Below, in pieces: positions 1 to 8,544 of a stretch of 64,000 bases of DNA. A model generated the notes under the pieces. The model did no database searches. It was not told where the DNA came from and was given only the letters and a program-made list of their open reading frames with translations. Origin of the DNA: Rossellomorea pakistanensis (GTDB taxonomy: Bacteria; Bacillota; Bacilli; Bacillales; Bacillaceae_B); NCBI RefSeq assembly GCF_016908495.1, contig NZ_JAFBDZ010000004.1, forward strand, positions 1 to 64,000, written 5' to 3'. Positions within the stretch are counted from its first letter, which is position 1; each line of letters starts with the position of its first letter. The position numbers and the translations under genes were made by a program.

Positions 1-77
1 TCAGTCCGCTCGACTTGCATGTATTAGGCACGCCGCCAGCGTTCGTCCTGAGCCAGGATCAAACTCTCCGATAGAAG
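1..77 (-). rRNA. 16S ribosomal RNA, 5' end only
   Basis: Read on the minus strand, positions 70 to 1 give the universal 16S start, including the 27F primer region (AGAGTTTGATCCTGGCTCAG) and the following helix to the GCGGACTGA stretch. The gene runs off the left edge of the window, so only about 77 of roughly 1550 bases are present. The mature 5' end is placed near 77 by analogy with B. subtilis and is uncertain by a few bases. It is transcribed away from ygxA, and by synteny it would be the rrnD operon. Confidence 0.97.
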
Positions 78-203
78 TTTGACTTGCTCATTTGTATAAG
101 AACCATGTTCTTACGTTGTAAATCTTTTAGAATTAACGTTGACGTTTTGTCTTGTTCAGTTTTCAAGGTTCAATGTGTCCGCTCCGTTTGAAGCGACTTT
201 ATT

Positions 204-233
204 ATCTTACCATCTCATAGTCATTTATGTCAA
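204..233 (-). promoter_or_regulatory. rRNA operon promoter P2
   Basis: On the minus strand a perfect -35 box TTGACA (233-228) is followed after 18 bases by TAAGAT (209-204). This is the proximal of two sigma-A promoters for the rRNA operon. The leader from here to the 16S start contains the usual processing region. Confidence 0.75.
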
Positions 234-302
234 CAACTTTTTTTGAAGTTTTTCAGTCGCCACTGACCGGTTTAAGGACGTCGTTCAGCAGCGACGTTTA
301 TT

Positions 303-331
303 AATATATCAACTCTATTATTTAAAGTCAA
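303..331 (-). promoter_or_regulatory. rRNA operon promoter P1
   Basis: On the minus strand TTGACT (331-326) is separated by exactly 17 bases from TATATT (308-303). Tandem P1/P2 promoters about 100 bp apart are typical of Bacillus rrn operons. Confidence 0.7.
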
Positions 332-349
332 TACAATATTGATATTTTA

Positions 350-1222
350 CTATAATTTTTTCTTAACTCGATAATATCGATGAAAAATCCCTTGTCCTTT
401 TGTTTCTACATTCACGACTTCAATCACATTTTTTTCTGTCAGAAACTCTATTAGCATTCCTAAATCAACCGAGTAGTGTTTGATTTCTTCATGATTTTGC
501 AGCTCTTGAAAACTCCATTGCTCTTTTTCCCTCATCACAACTAATAGATGTTCCACACTTGTATTTGTACGCGAATGGATTAAGAATTCACTTGCTATAA
601 ATAATAGCTCCAACCTTTTTTGCAGGTCTTCTTCGCTGCTTACCAGCTCTTCATAGAGTTTAAAGATTTCTGGTTCGATTTGTTTTACTTGATTCCATAC
701 CGTTACTTCAGGGTGGAAACCATTTTCGATTACGGCCAATCTTGCTAAATGATGGAGAGAATGAACAATGTGGTTATAGGCATCTAGATAATGTTTGTTT
801 TCGAAAAAAACTTTTCCATCCATATATCTTCTTATTAGCTTTGCAAACTCCAAGCCAATTTTAATTTTTCTTCCATAGAAGGGAAATTCCCTGAGCTCTA
901 ATTTAAGGTTAGTAATATACTCATTGCGATCAAAGAGTATTTTTCCGTTAAAGATCCAATCGATGATTCTTCGATTGGAACCAAGAAGCATCCATTCTTT
1001 CAGTTGATCTTTACTGACAATATGCATGGCAGCTTTTTGATTTAGATAAGTGTAATGTTTAATGAATAGCGGCTGTTCCGCCTCTTTAACAATGATTAAT
1101 AATACGATATCAAATGTATCTGTAATCGGGCTTCCCTTTTCTCTATAATCAATCATTAAAACTCCAAGAGTATTGGGGTGGCTCGCCCTTTCTTGATAGA
1201 TAGGACGTAAGATATCCTCCAT
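350..1222 (-). CDS. ygxA: YgxA-like nucleotidyltransferase-fold protein
   Basis: A 290-residue soluble protein that starts MEDILRPIYQ, matching the start remembered for B. subtilis YgxA, which also sits next to an rRNA operon and ygzB. The family is annotated as nucleotidyltransferase-like, but its biochemical role is not established. The ATG at 1222 was chosen because GGAGG lies eight bases upstream; a GTG five codons earlier has no such site. It ends about 20 bases from the P1 promoter of the rRNA operon, so its message probably runs into that promoter region. No membrane segment or signal peptide is visible. Confidence 0.85.
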   Translation of the reverse strand: MEDILRPIYQERASHPNTLGVLMIDYREKGSPITDTFDIVLLIIVKEAEQPLFIKHYTYLNQKAAMHIVSKDQLKEWMLLGSNRRIIDWIFNGKILFDRNEYITNLKLELREFPFYGRKIKIGLEFAKLIRRYMDGKVFFENKHYLDAYNHIVHSLHHLARLAVIENGFHPEVTVWNQVKQIEPEIFKLYEELVSSEEDLQKRLELLFIASEFLIHSRTNTSVEHLLVVMREKEQWSFQELQNHEEIKHYSVDLGMLIEFLTEKNVIEVVNVETKGQGIFHRYYRVKKKL

Positions 1223-1379
1223 AAAATATTCCTCCACTCACTTTCAATCTTTCGGTTATTATTTCGACAGACAGTGAAAATATCCTTCTTACATTATAGT
1301 CAAAGTTCGACATTTGCCCACTTTTTATTCCAATAAGGACATAGAAATATGGTATAGTATTGGACTAGGAGGGACAATA

Positions 1380-1733
1380 ATGGCAAAAAAATATTCAAGT
1401 AAAATTAATAAAATCCGCACATTCGCGTTAAGTTTAATATTTATTGGATTTATCATTATGTATGGCGGAATCTTTTTTAGAGAACACCCTATCGTTATGA
1501 CGATCTTTATGCTTCTCGGACTATTAGCGATTATCGGGAGTACAGTGGTTTACTTTTGGATTGGGATGCTTTCGACTAAAGCAGTACAAGTCGTTTGTCC
1601 TAATTGCAAAAAGCCGACAAAGGTTCTTGGAAGAGTGGATATGTGTATGTATTGTAATGAACCATTGACATTAGACCCTAATCTCGAAGGACAAGACTTT
1701 AACGAGGACTATAATAAAAAGAAAAATCATTAA
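1380..1733 (+). CDS. ygzB: UPF0295 membrane protein with zinc-ribbon tail
   Basis: A 117-residue protein with two hydrophobic segments (about residues 14-33 and 38-62) followed by a small cytosolic tail with paired CxxC motifs (C73/C76 and C89/C92) that look like a zinc ribbon. Its position between ygxA and perR is that of B. subtilis ygzB. The start at 1380 has a strong AGGAGGG site eight bases upstream, and a TATAGT box lies about 27 bases before the ATG. Function is unknown. It is transcribed opposite to its neighbours and ends in its own terminator. Confidence 0.88.
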   Translation: MAKKYSSKINKIRTFALSLIFIGFIIMYGGIFFREHPIVMTIFMLLGLLAIIGSTVVYFWIGMLSTKAVQVVCPNCKKPTKVLGRVDMCMYCNEPLTLDPNLEGQDFNEDYNKKKNH

Positions 1734-1739
1734 ACACCA

Positions 1740-1773
1740 ACTGACCCAAAGAAATGTATGGGTCAGTTTTTTC
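1740..1773 (+). terminator. ygzB terminator
   Basis: ACTGACCCA (1740-1748) pairs with TGGGTCAGT (1759-1767) and is followed by a T tract. It lies seven bases after the ygzB stop codon. Confidence 0.9.
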
Positions 1774-1816
1774 TTGTATTTGTGATGAAATCGATTTTTT
1801 AGTTGGTGGTACCCTC

Positions 1817-1850
1817 AAAAAAAAGAACTGCCCCTACAATGGACAGTTCC
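1817..1850 (-). terminator. perR terminator
   Basis: On the minus strand a GGAACTG/CAGTTC stem (1850 to 1825) is followed by eight T residues, just after the perR stop. Confidence 0.88.
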
Positions 1851-1858
1851 TATCATTA

Positions 1859-2296
1859 TTAATGTTCTTTTTTTGTACTGCAGTCACCGCAGGTTCCGTA
1901 AATCTCCATGCGATGGTTATTTACCTTGAAGCCTGTTACATGTGATGCAAGATGTTCTACTTCATCGAGACCTGGATAGTGGAAATCTACAATTTTGCCA
2001 CAATCTTCACAAATCACATGATAGTGTTCTGTCGTTACGAAGTCAAAACGACTGGAAGCGTCCCCATACGTGAGCTCTTTCACCAAGCCGACTTCTTTAA
2101 AAACACGGAGATTATTATAGACTGTAGCAACACTCATATTTGGGAATTTCCCTTCAAGAGCTTTATAAATATCATCAGCTGTAGGATGTGACATGGATTG
2201 AATTAAATACTCCAAAATCGCATGACGTTGAGGAGTAATTCGGACTCCCGTCTGTTTTAGCGTGTCAACAGCTTCTTTTAATTGAATCTCTGACAT
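1859..2296 (-). CDS. perR: PerR peroxide-sensing repressor (Fur family)
   Basis: PerR represses catalase, alkyl hydroperoxide reductase and iron-storage genes and is inactivated when peroxide oxidises its metal-binding histidines. Starting at the ATG at 2296 gives 145 residues, the B. subtilis length, and puts every known ligand at its standard number: H37, D85, H91, H93 and D104 for the regulatory Fe/Mn site and C96, C99, C136 and C139 for structural zinc. Two upstream ATGs would add seven residues, but the AGGTG ribosome site is correctly spaced only for 2296. The Per box upstream indicates autoregulation. Confidence 0.97.
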   Translation of the reverse strand: MSEIQLKEAVDTLKQTGVRITPQRHAILEYLIQSMSHPTADDIYKALEGKFPNMSVATVYNNLRVFKEVGLVKELTYGDASSRFDFVTTEHYHVICEDCGKIVDFHYPGLDEVEHLASHVTGFKVNNHRMEIYGTCGDCSTKKEH

Positions 2297-2330
2297 CGTC
2301 ATGCACCTCTTTTCCATAAAAATTATTACT

Positions 2331-2345
2331 TTATAATCTTTATAA
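2331..2345. promoter_or_regulatory. Per box in the perR promoter
   Basis: TTATAATCTTTATAA matches the Per box consensus TTATAATNATTATAA at 13 of 14 defined positions. It lies about 35 bases before the perR start, as expected for autoregulation. Confidence 0.85.
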
Positions 2346-2384
2346 ATAGTGTACTAATGAAACTTGCCTTTTGTCAATCATTCC

Positions 2385-2945
2385 TTATTTTTCGCTTTGT
2401 TCATGAAGATTTTTCTCTGTTTCACCTAAATGATGGTTGGTATATCGTGCTGCTACAAAAAGGAAATCAGATAGGCGATTTAAATAGGCTAAAACGAGTG
2501 GATTCACTTCATCTTCAATAGAAACAGCTTCTCTTTCCGCTCTACGGACTATTGTTCTTGCGTTGTGGAGTGCTGCTCCAGCAGGATGCCCTCCTGGCAG
2601 GATGAAATTTTTAAGTCCAGTAAGCTCTCGATCCCAGCTATCGATCACTTCTTCAAGATCCTTAACATCTTTCTCATCTACTTTCCACTTTACTTCTTTT
2701 CCAGAAGGAGTCGCGAGCTCCGCCCCAACATGAAATAATGCCGTCTGAATCTTGTGGAATTCTTCAAGAAATGAATCCTTTTGTTCGAAATACTCATTTT
2801 TTAAATAGCTCATTCCCAACCCTATCATAGAATTTGCCTCATCACATGTTCCATATGCTTCTACGCGTGGATCTGATTTGGATACTCTACTACCATACAC
2901 TAATGAAGTGGTGCCTTTGTCTCCCGTTTTTGTATAGATCTTCAT
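2385..2945 (-). CDS. PduO-type cob(I)alamin adenosyltransferase
   Basis: This 186-residue protein transfers the adenosyl group of ATP to cob(I)alamin to make coenzyme B12. The N-terminal MKIYTKTGDKGTTSL is the ATP-binding signature of the PduO/MMAB family, and the C-terminal half holds the conserved RTIVRRAER and NRLSD motifs. It corresponds to B. subtilis YvqK. The ATG directly follows the stop of the 2-hydroxyacid dehydrogenase gene, so the two are translationally coupled. The pairing is not obvious from function. The length is normal and no defect is visible. Confidence 0.93.
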   Translation of the reverse strand: MKIYTKTGDKGTTSLVYGSRVSKSDPRVEAYGTCDEANSMIGLGMSYLKNEYFEQKDSFLEEFHKIQTALFHVGAELATPSGKEVKWKVDEKDVKDLEEVIDSWDRELTGLKNFILPGGHPAGAALHNARTIVRRAEREAVSIEDEVNPLVLAYLNRLSDFLFVAARYTNHHLGETEKNLHEQSEK

Positions 2946-3896
2946 TTAATAACCCCTCTCCACATCAACAATGTTTATATAGTCTCCCTTATTATGAATA
3001 TATGTACGGAGATTATGTTTTAAAATATCAAATGCTCTCGGCACGTACATTTTTGTAGTACTTGAGATATGCGGTGTGACGGTGATATTCTTCATTTTCC
3101 AAAAAGGGTGCCCCTCTTTAAGAGGTTCATCAATAAAAACGTCTAAGAAAGCATGCGTAATGTCCTGGTCTTCCATGACTTTAAGCAGTACACTTTCTCT
3201 TATAACATCTCCCCTTCCTAGATTAATAAAAACGCTACTGGCTTTCATCATTTCAAAGTGTTTCTTTTTTAAAATATACCTTGTTTTATTAGTACTTGGT
3301 AAAACAGATACAAAAAAATCAATTTCAGGTAGCAGCGATTCCAAATTTGCTATAGTCTCGATACGATCAAAATACTTAACTGGAGTACCGCTTGTGTTTA
3401 CTCCAATGGTAACCATTCTAAATGCTTGAGCTAATCGAGCAATTTCTTGTCCTATTGCACCAGTTCCTAGAATCAGAATCGTTTGGTCACAAAGCTCACT
3501 TGTCGGTAACCGCCTGCTCCATATTTCCTCATGCTCCTGCTCGTTAAGCGGGATAAATTGTTTAGCATGCTGCAGCATAAGTCCAATCGTGAATTCAGCC
3601 ATTGGGATCTTATGAATCCCTCTTGCATTGGTTACGAGGATTCCCTTTTCTTTAATTTTCTCAAAAGGCATCATTTCCATTCCTGCTGAAGTGACCATAA
3701 TCCATCGTAAAGAGGTCGCTTCTTCAATATGATGATCCTCTAAATCCTCTCCCATTGTTACAATGACTTCTGCTTGAGAAAGCAGCTGACCTGCATCGTT
3801 TATTGTTTTCACAAAATCGTATTCACACTGCGGAAACGTCTTAATTAATTGGTTTCTTAATTCTTTTTCGGGATCAAATGTAAATAGAATCTTCAT
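2946..3896 (-). CDS. D-isomer-specific 2-hydroxyacid dehydrogenase
   Basis: A 316-residue NAD(P)-dependent oxidoreductase of the phosphoglycerate/lactate dehydrogenase family. The Rossmann dinucleotide motif ILGTGAIGQEIA lies near residue 143, and the catalytic triad is recognisable as the Arg of NLGRGDV, the Glu of FIDEPL and the His of TPHIS. The N-terminal substrate domain is divergent, so the substrate (glyoxylate, hydroxypyruvate or another 2-keto acid) cannot be given. GGAGT lies about eight bases before the ATG. It is the first gene of a two-gene unit with the cobalamin adenosyltransferase. Confidence 0.88.
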   Translation of the reverse strand: MKILFTFDPEKELRNQLIKTFPQCEYDFVKTINDAGQLLSQAEVIVTMGEDLEDHHIEEATSLRWIMVTSAGMEMMPFEKIKEKGILVTNARGIHKIPMAEFTIGLMLQHAKQFIPLNEQEHEEIWSRRLPTSELCDQTILILGTGAIGQEIARLAQAFRMVTIGVNTSGTPVKYFDRIETIANLESLLPEIDFFVSVLPSTNKTRYILKKKHFEMMKASSVFINLGRGDVIRESVLLKVMEDQDITHAFLDVFIDEPLKEGHPFWKMKNITVTPHISSTTKMYVPRAFDILKHNLRTYIHNKGDYINIVDVERGY

Positions 3897-4128
3897 TAAG
3901 TGGACTCCTTATGAGATGTTTTACTTATTTTATCATTTCTAAAAACATTCAGACAATTATCACGAAACGATAAAAATGTCTGTTTTCTTAAAATTGGTGT
4001 TTTTTGCTGTCTGATTGGTTCATTTTAATACGATCAGACGGCTCATTGTTAGAGAATTCACACGAAAATCATTTTAGCTCACACCACGAATAAGGAGAAT
4101 CATCTTTACCTTAACTTGAATGTAGTAA

Positions 4129-4240
4129 TGCACAACTTTTTGATTTTTTGCATGAGATTGGTTTGAAAATGCACAAGAACCTAAATCTATACACAAAAAT
4201 GACTTGAAATTGCACGAGGCCTCAAATTTATGCACAAGCT
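4129..4240 (+). repeat. Phased TGCACAA repeat array, locus 1
   Basis: Six units begin with TGCACAA or a close variant at 4129, 4149, 4170, 4190 (decayed, TACACAA), 4211 and 4231. Spacings alternate 20 and 21 bases, a mean of about 20.4. The unit body is AT-rich. The same unit is found in the opposite orientation at 47637-47702. Confidence 0.8.
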
Positions 4241-4430
4241 AATTGGGAGGGAACGTATCAAAATTTATTCTCCTGAAACCAGGGAGTCAGAAACCAAAGC
4301 TTCAATCCATGAGTGGTTCTTATCCCCTTTTTGAACAGCCCTTTCAATTCCGACCTCTCCCTTCTATCATTAAGCATTGAAAAGGATACAGCTATTTGCT
4401 CATAGCAGCAAAGTTTGCGAAAACAGCCAT

Positions 4431-4458
4431 AAAAAAGAGGCCGACCATTGTCGACCTT
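4431..4458 (-). terminator. bcp operon terminator
   Basis: On the minus strand AGGTCGAC and GTCGGCCT form an eight-pair stem (one G-T pair) with an AATG loop, followed by a C and six T residues. It lies about 105 bases after the bcp stop. Confidence 0.75.
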
Positions 4459-4562
4459 ACATCTAGACTTATATGAGGAGGTATGCCCTACTATAACGTA
4501 TGAACGTATAACAAAAATGCATGGACAAAAGCCTCCTGTGATGCAAAATAGGCGAAAAAATT

Positions 4563-5030
4563 TTACATGTTTTCATGGATATATTCTAATGCTTCATCCA
4601 CATGACCTTTTACTCGGACTTTTCGCCACTCTTTTACTAGATTTCCTTCTTTGTCAATGAGGAAGGTCGAACGTTCGATCCCCATGTATTCTTTTCCAAA
4701 ATTCTTCTTTAGCTTCCATACATCATAATCTTCAGCAACTTTATGATCTTCGTCCACTAATAGCAAGAAAGGAAGACCATGCTTATCGATGAACTTCTGA
4801 TGTTTGTCAACTGGATCTGGGCTAACCCCTAGAATTACCGCATTGACATCCTTGAACTCCTCATGCTTGTCCCTAAAATCGCAAGCCTCTGTTGTACAGC
4901 CTGGTGTCATATCTTTTGGATAAAAATAAAGTACGACATTTTGCCCTTGAAAATCGGATAGCTTAATAATTTCACCATTATTTGCTTGCATTTCGAATTC
5001 TGGTGCTTTCTTTCCAACTTCTACTGACAT
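4563..5030 (-). CDS. bcp: Thiol peroxidase, Bcp/PrxQ family
   Basis: A 155-residue thioredoxin-dependent peroxiredoxin that reduces hydrogen peroxide and organic hydroperoxides in the cytosol. The active-site segment PGCTTEACDF holds the peroxidatic C45 and a resolving C50, the two-cysteine arrangement usual for bacterial Bcp. The length is typical. GGGAGG lies seven bases before the ATG. It corresponds to B. subtilis ygaF in the same neighbourhood of perR, whose regulon covers peroxide stress; no Per box was noticed here. Confidence 0.95.
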   Translation of the reverse strand: MSVEVGKKAPEFEMQANNGEIIKLSDFQGQNVVLYFYPKDMTPGCTTEACDFRDKHEEFKDVNAVILGVSPDPVDKHQKFIDKHGLPFLLLVDEDHKVAEDYDVWKLKKNFGKEYMGIERSTFLIDKEGNLVKEWRKVRVKGHVDEALEYIHENM

Positions 5031-5093
5031 TTGAATACCTCCCTATTAGGTTTGTATTGTTAGACTACCCAATATAGAAAAGAAACTCAAACG

Positions 5094-5495
5094 TTAGCTA
5101 TTTTTATCCATGAGAAATGTCTTCACGACAAAGGCTGCTGGAATTGTATAACCAAGCCAGGATTCTACCAACGCTATTCCGCGGCCAAATCCTACTGGTG
5201 ATAAATCTCCATATCCAACTGAAAATAGCGTGATTCCACTAAAATAGATTCCTGTAAATAGATAATCAAAGAAATCACCGGTAAAAACTTCGCCATTTTC
5301 TATTAATATCGGCACTCCTTCAAGCTCTAGCAGGACATAAAGCAGACCAAACCCTATCATGATCACAATATATGAAATCCCTAGAAATAAGAAATTTTGG
5401 AAAGACAGATTTTGCTCTTTCCATGTAGGTAAAAATAATGTGATAATACTCATCATCATACATCCAATGATGGCCAGAACGATAAGATAAATCAC
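5094..5495 (-). CDS. Small two-helix potassium channel
   Basis: A minimal ion channel of about 133 residues. One N-terminal hydrophobic segment, a second one, a pore loop with the selectivity filter TLFSVGYGDLSP, and a final helix can be seen. SVGYG is a close variant of the canonical TVGYG filter. There is no cytosolic RCK or other ligand-binding domain. Two GTG codons (5504 and 5495) could start the protein; AAGGGG is better spaced for 5495. It should work as a tetramer in the membrane. No partner gene is nearby. Confidence 0.82.
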   Translation of the reverse strand: MIYLIVLAIIGCMMMSIITLFLPTWKEQNLSFQNFLFLGISYIVIMIGFGLLYVLLELEGVPILIENGEVFTGDFFDYLFTGIYFSGITLFSVGYGDLSPVGFGRGIALVESWLGYTIPAAFVVKTFLMDKNS

Positions 5496-5608
5496 CCGTA
5501 TCACCCCTTATAGCTCGTCTTAACATTCTACGCTGTCATGGGCGAAAAAATGTTTGTATAAAAAGAAATAAAAAGGCTCGCTTCCATTTAAAGAAAGCGA
5601 ACCATTCA

Positions 5609-6394
5609 TTAATTCCCTGCCCCTCGATACCGCTTAACTCCTTCATTCCAAAGAAAGATGGAGAAAAAAAAGAAGGCGAATCCAATGAGAGGAGTCAGGA
5701 AGGAAAAATAATACCATTCTTCTTTCCCCAAAAAATAAGCTGACGGATAAACACCCACAAAGGCAAAAGGTAATATCCATGTTAAGACAAATCGAATCGC
5801 CTTATTATAGATATCTACTGGGTATCGACCATAGTTCCCGATATTGTACATCATCGGCATAATCGATGTTTTCGCATCAGACCAAAATCCGATACTCGCT
5901 AACGCTACAAATATCCCTGCATATACTAGTGTTCCGCCAATAACAAATAGAACAAACAAGATTGGGTCGAGCCAATTGATCGTTAATCCAAGCTGACTTC
6001 CTGAGTAGAACATAATCACTAAACCAGTGATGACTCCAAATAGAGATTCAAGTTCCATTCTCTCAAGGATGACCTGAAACAAGCTATGAATCGGTCTCGT
6101 TAAAATTCTATCCATTTCACCCTTTACAATATATCGCTCATTAAAATCCCAAATATTAAAAAACGAAGAAAAGAATGCATAGGGTACAAGGAAAAATCCA
6201 TAAATAAAGATTATCTCATACTGATTCCAGCCACTTAATAATTGGGTATGCCCAAAAACAACTAAAATAAAGATTAAATTAACAGCTTGAAACAAAAGGT
6301 CCGAGATCATTTCTACAAATAAGTCCATACGATATTGCAGTCTAGTTTTCATATACTGGGCAACATATTGAAAGAAAATCGTCACGTAAAACAT
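5609..6394 (-). CDS. ABC-2 type exporter permease, second subunit
   Basis: A 261-residue integral membrane protein with about six hydrophobic segments. It resembles the ABC-2 permeases encoded in pairs with an ATPase in Bacillus and Streptomyces export systems. The ATG at 6394 was chosen because AGGAGG stands seven bases upstream and overlaps the end of the preceding permease; the upstream extension in the same frame lies inside that gene. Gene order (ATPase, permease 1, permease 2) indicates one heterodimeric exporter. The substrate is unknown. Confidence 0.85.
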   Translation of the reverse strand: MFYVTIFFQYVAQYMKTRLQYRMDLFVEMISDLLFQAVNLIFILVVFGHTQLLSGWNQYEIIFIYGFFLVPYAFFSSFFNIWDFNERYIVKGEMDRILTRPIHSLFQVILERMELESLFGVITGLVIMFYSGSQLGLTINWLDPILFVLFVIGGTLVYAGIFVALASIGFWSDAKTSIMPMMYNIGNYGRYPVDIYNKAIRFVLTWILPFAFVGVYPSAYFLGKEEWYYFSFLTPLIGFAFFFFSIFLWNEGVKRYRGAGN

Positions 6395-6396
6395 GT

Positions 6397-7188
6397 TCAC
6401 CCTCCTTGAATAACCATTTGTTTTTTCGCCAATACCCACAGAATTTGAATGGGAATGAGTAATAAGATAGCCCATGCACCTTGAAGGAGAATGGCTTCCC
6501 ACATCTGAGCCCCTTTATATCCCTCCGTAAAAATCATACTCGGAACATAACTGATGCTTTGAAACGGCAGAAACTTCATAATATCTTGTGCCCAAAGCGG
6601 GAAGAAGCTGATTGGCAGTAATAATCCTGAAAACAAATCGATCACGACACGCTTCGCCCGAATTAGCCCATCATTATTAAATAAGAAAAAAGTAGTCATA
6701 CCTGTAATCAAGTTAATTTGCGTATTGATGATAAAGCTAAACACTAATGATAAAAAGAAAGTTCCCCACGTTACTAGGTTTGATGATAGTTCTAAAGGGA
6801 AAACGAGAGAAACAATGACCATTCCAGGCACAGAAAAGAAAAGCAACCGAAAGATCCCTTCTCCCAGCCCTTGCATCGTCTTCATCCCCAGATAGCTGTA
6901 CGGTCTTATAAGCTCGACGGCTACCTTCCCTTCTTTAATCTCCATTGCAATTTCCCGATCAATATTATTAAAATAAAATGCTCTGGCCATCCAAGCGACA
7001 GCAACATAGGTAGTCATTTGGATAACCGATAATCCTTCAATATCTTCTTTCCCACTATAAATCGCTTGCCATAGAAAGTAATAGGCGCCGATATTAATAC
7101 TGTATATTAAGATTCCGCTATAATAATTGGTTCGATACGCTAACATCATTAAAAACCGAATACGGATCATTTCAATGTATTTTGCCAA
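6397..7188 (-). CDS. ABC-2 type exporter permease, first subunit
   Basis: A 263-residue membrane protein with about six transmembrane segments, starting MAKYIEMIRIRFLMMLAYR, a typical inward amphipathic start for ABC-2 permeases. It stops two bases before the second permease starts, and its last codons contain the ribosome site of that gene, so the two are coupled. The ATPase gene lies 182 bases upstream on the same strand. The substrate cannot be told from sequence; relatives move antibiotics, lipids or polysaccharides. Confidence 0.85.
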   Translation of the reverse strand: MAKYIEMIRIRFLMMLAYRTNYYSGILIYSINIGAYYFLWQAIYSGKEDIEGLSVIQMTTYVAVAWMARAFYFNNIDREIAMEIKEGKVAVELIRPYSYLGMKTMQGLGEGIFRLLFFSVPGMVIVSLVFPLELSSNLVTWGTFFLSLVFSFIINTQINLITGMTTFFLFNNDGLIRAKRVVIDLFSGLLLPISFFPLWAQDIMKFLPFQSISYVPSMIFTEGYKGAQMWEAILLQGAWAILLLIPIQILWVLAKKQMVIQGG

Positions 7189-7370
7189 TGAAATCCCTCC
7201 TTACCTGTGAGTTAATTGGAGGTGTCTACGAAAGGAATCACCACTTCTTTTAAGTCCTACAACTTAGCACCTGCATAATTTATTCCATAAGCCCTATTTA
7301 TTTGTCCAAATAAGACTATAGATCTCGAACCGACATTGCTCTTCAAAATCCGACACAAATTCCAACAACT

Positions 7371-8387
7371 CTACACTGTCCCAACTTCATATATATTCCG
7401 AATAATTTCTTCAGTCGTTGTTTCTAGTATCTTCATATCTTTTACTTTATGAGTTGATACAACTTTAGTAATCAATGCAGAAATCCGCTCTTCATCTGCA
7501 GCAACAATGGCTTCATATCGCTGTTCCTTCGTATTGTACCCCCACTCTACTTCCATATCATTTGTAAGGTCTATTAAAGATGCAAGTGAAGTGTCTTCGA
7601 GAAACTGAAAGTGAATTTCCCTTTGGTCACCCCAATTTTCTTTCAGTCTTTTTAATGGACCATCATAAATGATTTTTCCTTCATCAAGCATGACAACTCG
7701 TTCGCAAAGTGCTTCAATGTCAGATAAATCATGTGTGGTCAGGAGAATAGTAGTGTTATATTTTTTGTTTATTTCTTTTAAAAATTGACGAATCTTCAAT
7801 TTAACAAGAACATCCAGCCCTATCGTTGGTTCATCTAAGAACAGTAGTGGTGGATTATGCACTAGTGCTGCTGCAAGTTCGCACCTCATTCTTTGGCCTA
7901 ATGAAAGCTTTCGAACAGGCTTGTCCAACAACGGACCAATATCTAAGGTGGATATGACATGATCCATATGAGATTTGTATTGTTCGTCCGGAACATTATA
8001 GACTTTCTTTAACAGCTGAAATGATTCTTGAACGGCGATATCCCACCAAAGCTGAGATCGTTGTCCAAAAACAACCCCAATGGACTTTACAAACTTTTCT
8101 CTTTCTTTATATGGAATCATTCCATTCACGACTACATTTCCAGATGTAGGTGTAAGGATGCCTGTTAGCATTTTAATGGTGGTCGATTTTCCCGCTCCAT
8201 TTTCCCCAATGTAACCAACCATTTCTCCTTGTTTAACGGTAAAACCTATATTGTTTACTGCTGAGATTACTTTATAATTACGGGTAAATAAATCCCGGAA
8301 TGCTCCTTTTAAACCTGAACGACTAGAATAGGATTTAAATTCTTTCTTTAAGTCTCTTACTTCTATTGCATTTGTCACCTGATTCAC
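7371..8387 (-). CDS. ABC exporter ATP-binding protein
   Basis: A 338-residue ATPase partner of the two permeases. It has a Walker A motif GENGAGKST, a Q-loop near GQRSQLWW, the signature LSLGQRMR in place of LSGGQ, and Walker B LLFLDEPTIGLD. The N-terminal extension and the roughly 100-residue C-terminal domain are typical of the NatA/daunorubicin-resistance type ATPase group. The variant signature is normal for that subfamily. It is divergent from hemL, with about 155 bases between the starts for both promoters. Confidence 0.9.
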   Translation of the reverse strand: MNQVTNAIEVRDLKKEFKSYSSRSGLKGAFRDLFTRNYKVISAVNNIGFTVKQGEMVGYIGENGAGKSTTIKMLTGILTPTSGNVVVNGMIPYKEREKFVKSIGVVFGQRSQLWWDIAVQESFQLLKKVYNVPDEQYKSHMDHVISTLDIGPLLDKPVRKLSLGQRMRCELAAALVHNPPLLFLDEPTIGLDVLVKLKIRQFLKEINKKYNTTILLTTHDLSDIEALCERVVMLDEGKIIYDGPLKRLKENWGDQREIHFQFLEDTSLASLIDLTNDMEVEWGYNTKEQRYEAIVAADEERISALITKVVSTHKVKDMKILETTTEEIIRNIYEVGTV

Positions 8388-8544
8388 TCCTTCCTTTAGA
8401 TGCCATTCAATAGTTTACCACAGTTAATAAAGAAATTGAGTTTGCTAGGCTTACAAGCTAAAAACAGGAAGTGTTGACTATTTGCGCAATGGGGATGGGA
8501 GTACTACAATGAACAATGAAAGTTCACTTAGAGGAGGAAATGAT

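Larger units (their letters stand above)
3897..4562. other. 666-bp gene-free region between hydroxyacid dehydrogenase and bcp
   Basis: No convincing gene was found. It holds the dehydrogenase promoter side, an inverted repeat (CAGACA at 3950-3955 pairing with TGTCTG at 3977-3982), a phased TGCAC repeat array (separate entry), a CCCTTTCAAT...ATTGAAAAGG hairpin (about 4339-4385) that encloses a short sequence seen again at 28951-28979, and the bcp terminator. Confidence 0.7.

Noticed and set aside
4448-4660. Plus-strand reading frame overlapping bcp
   Set aside because: It runs antisense through the end of bcp and through the bcp terminator region.
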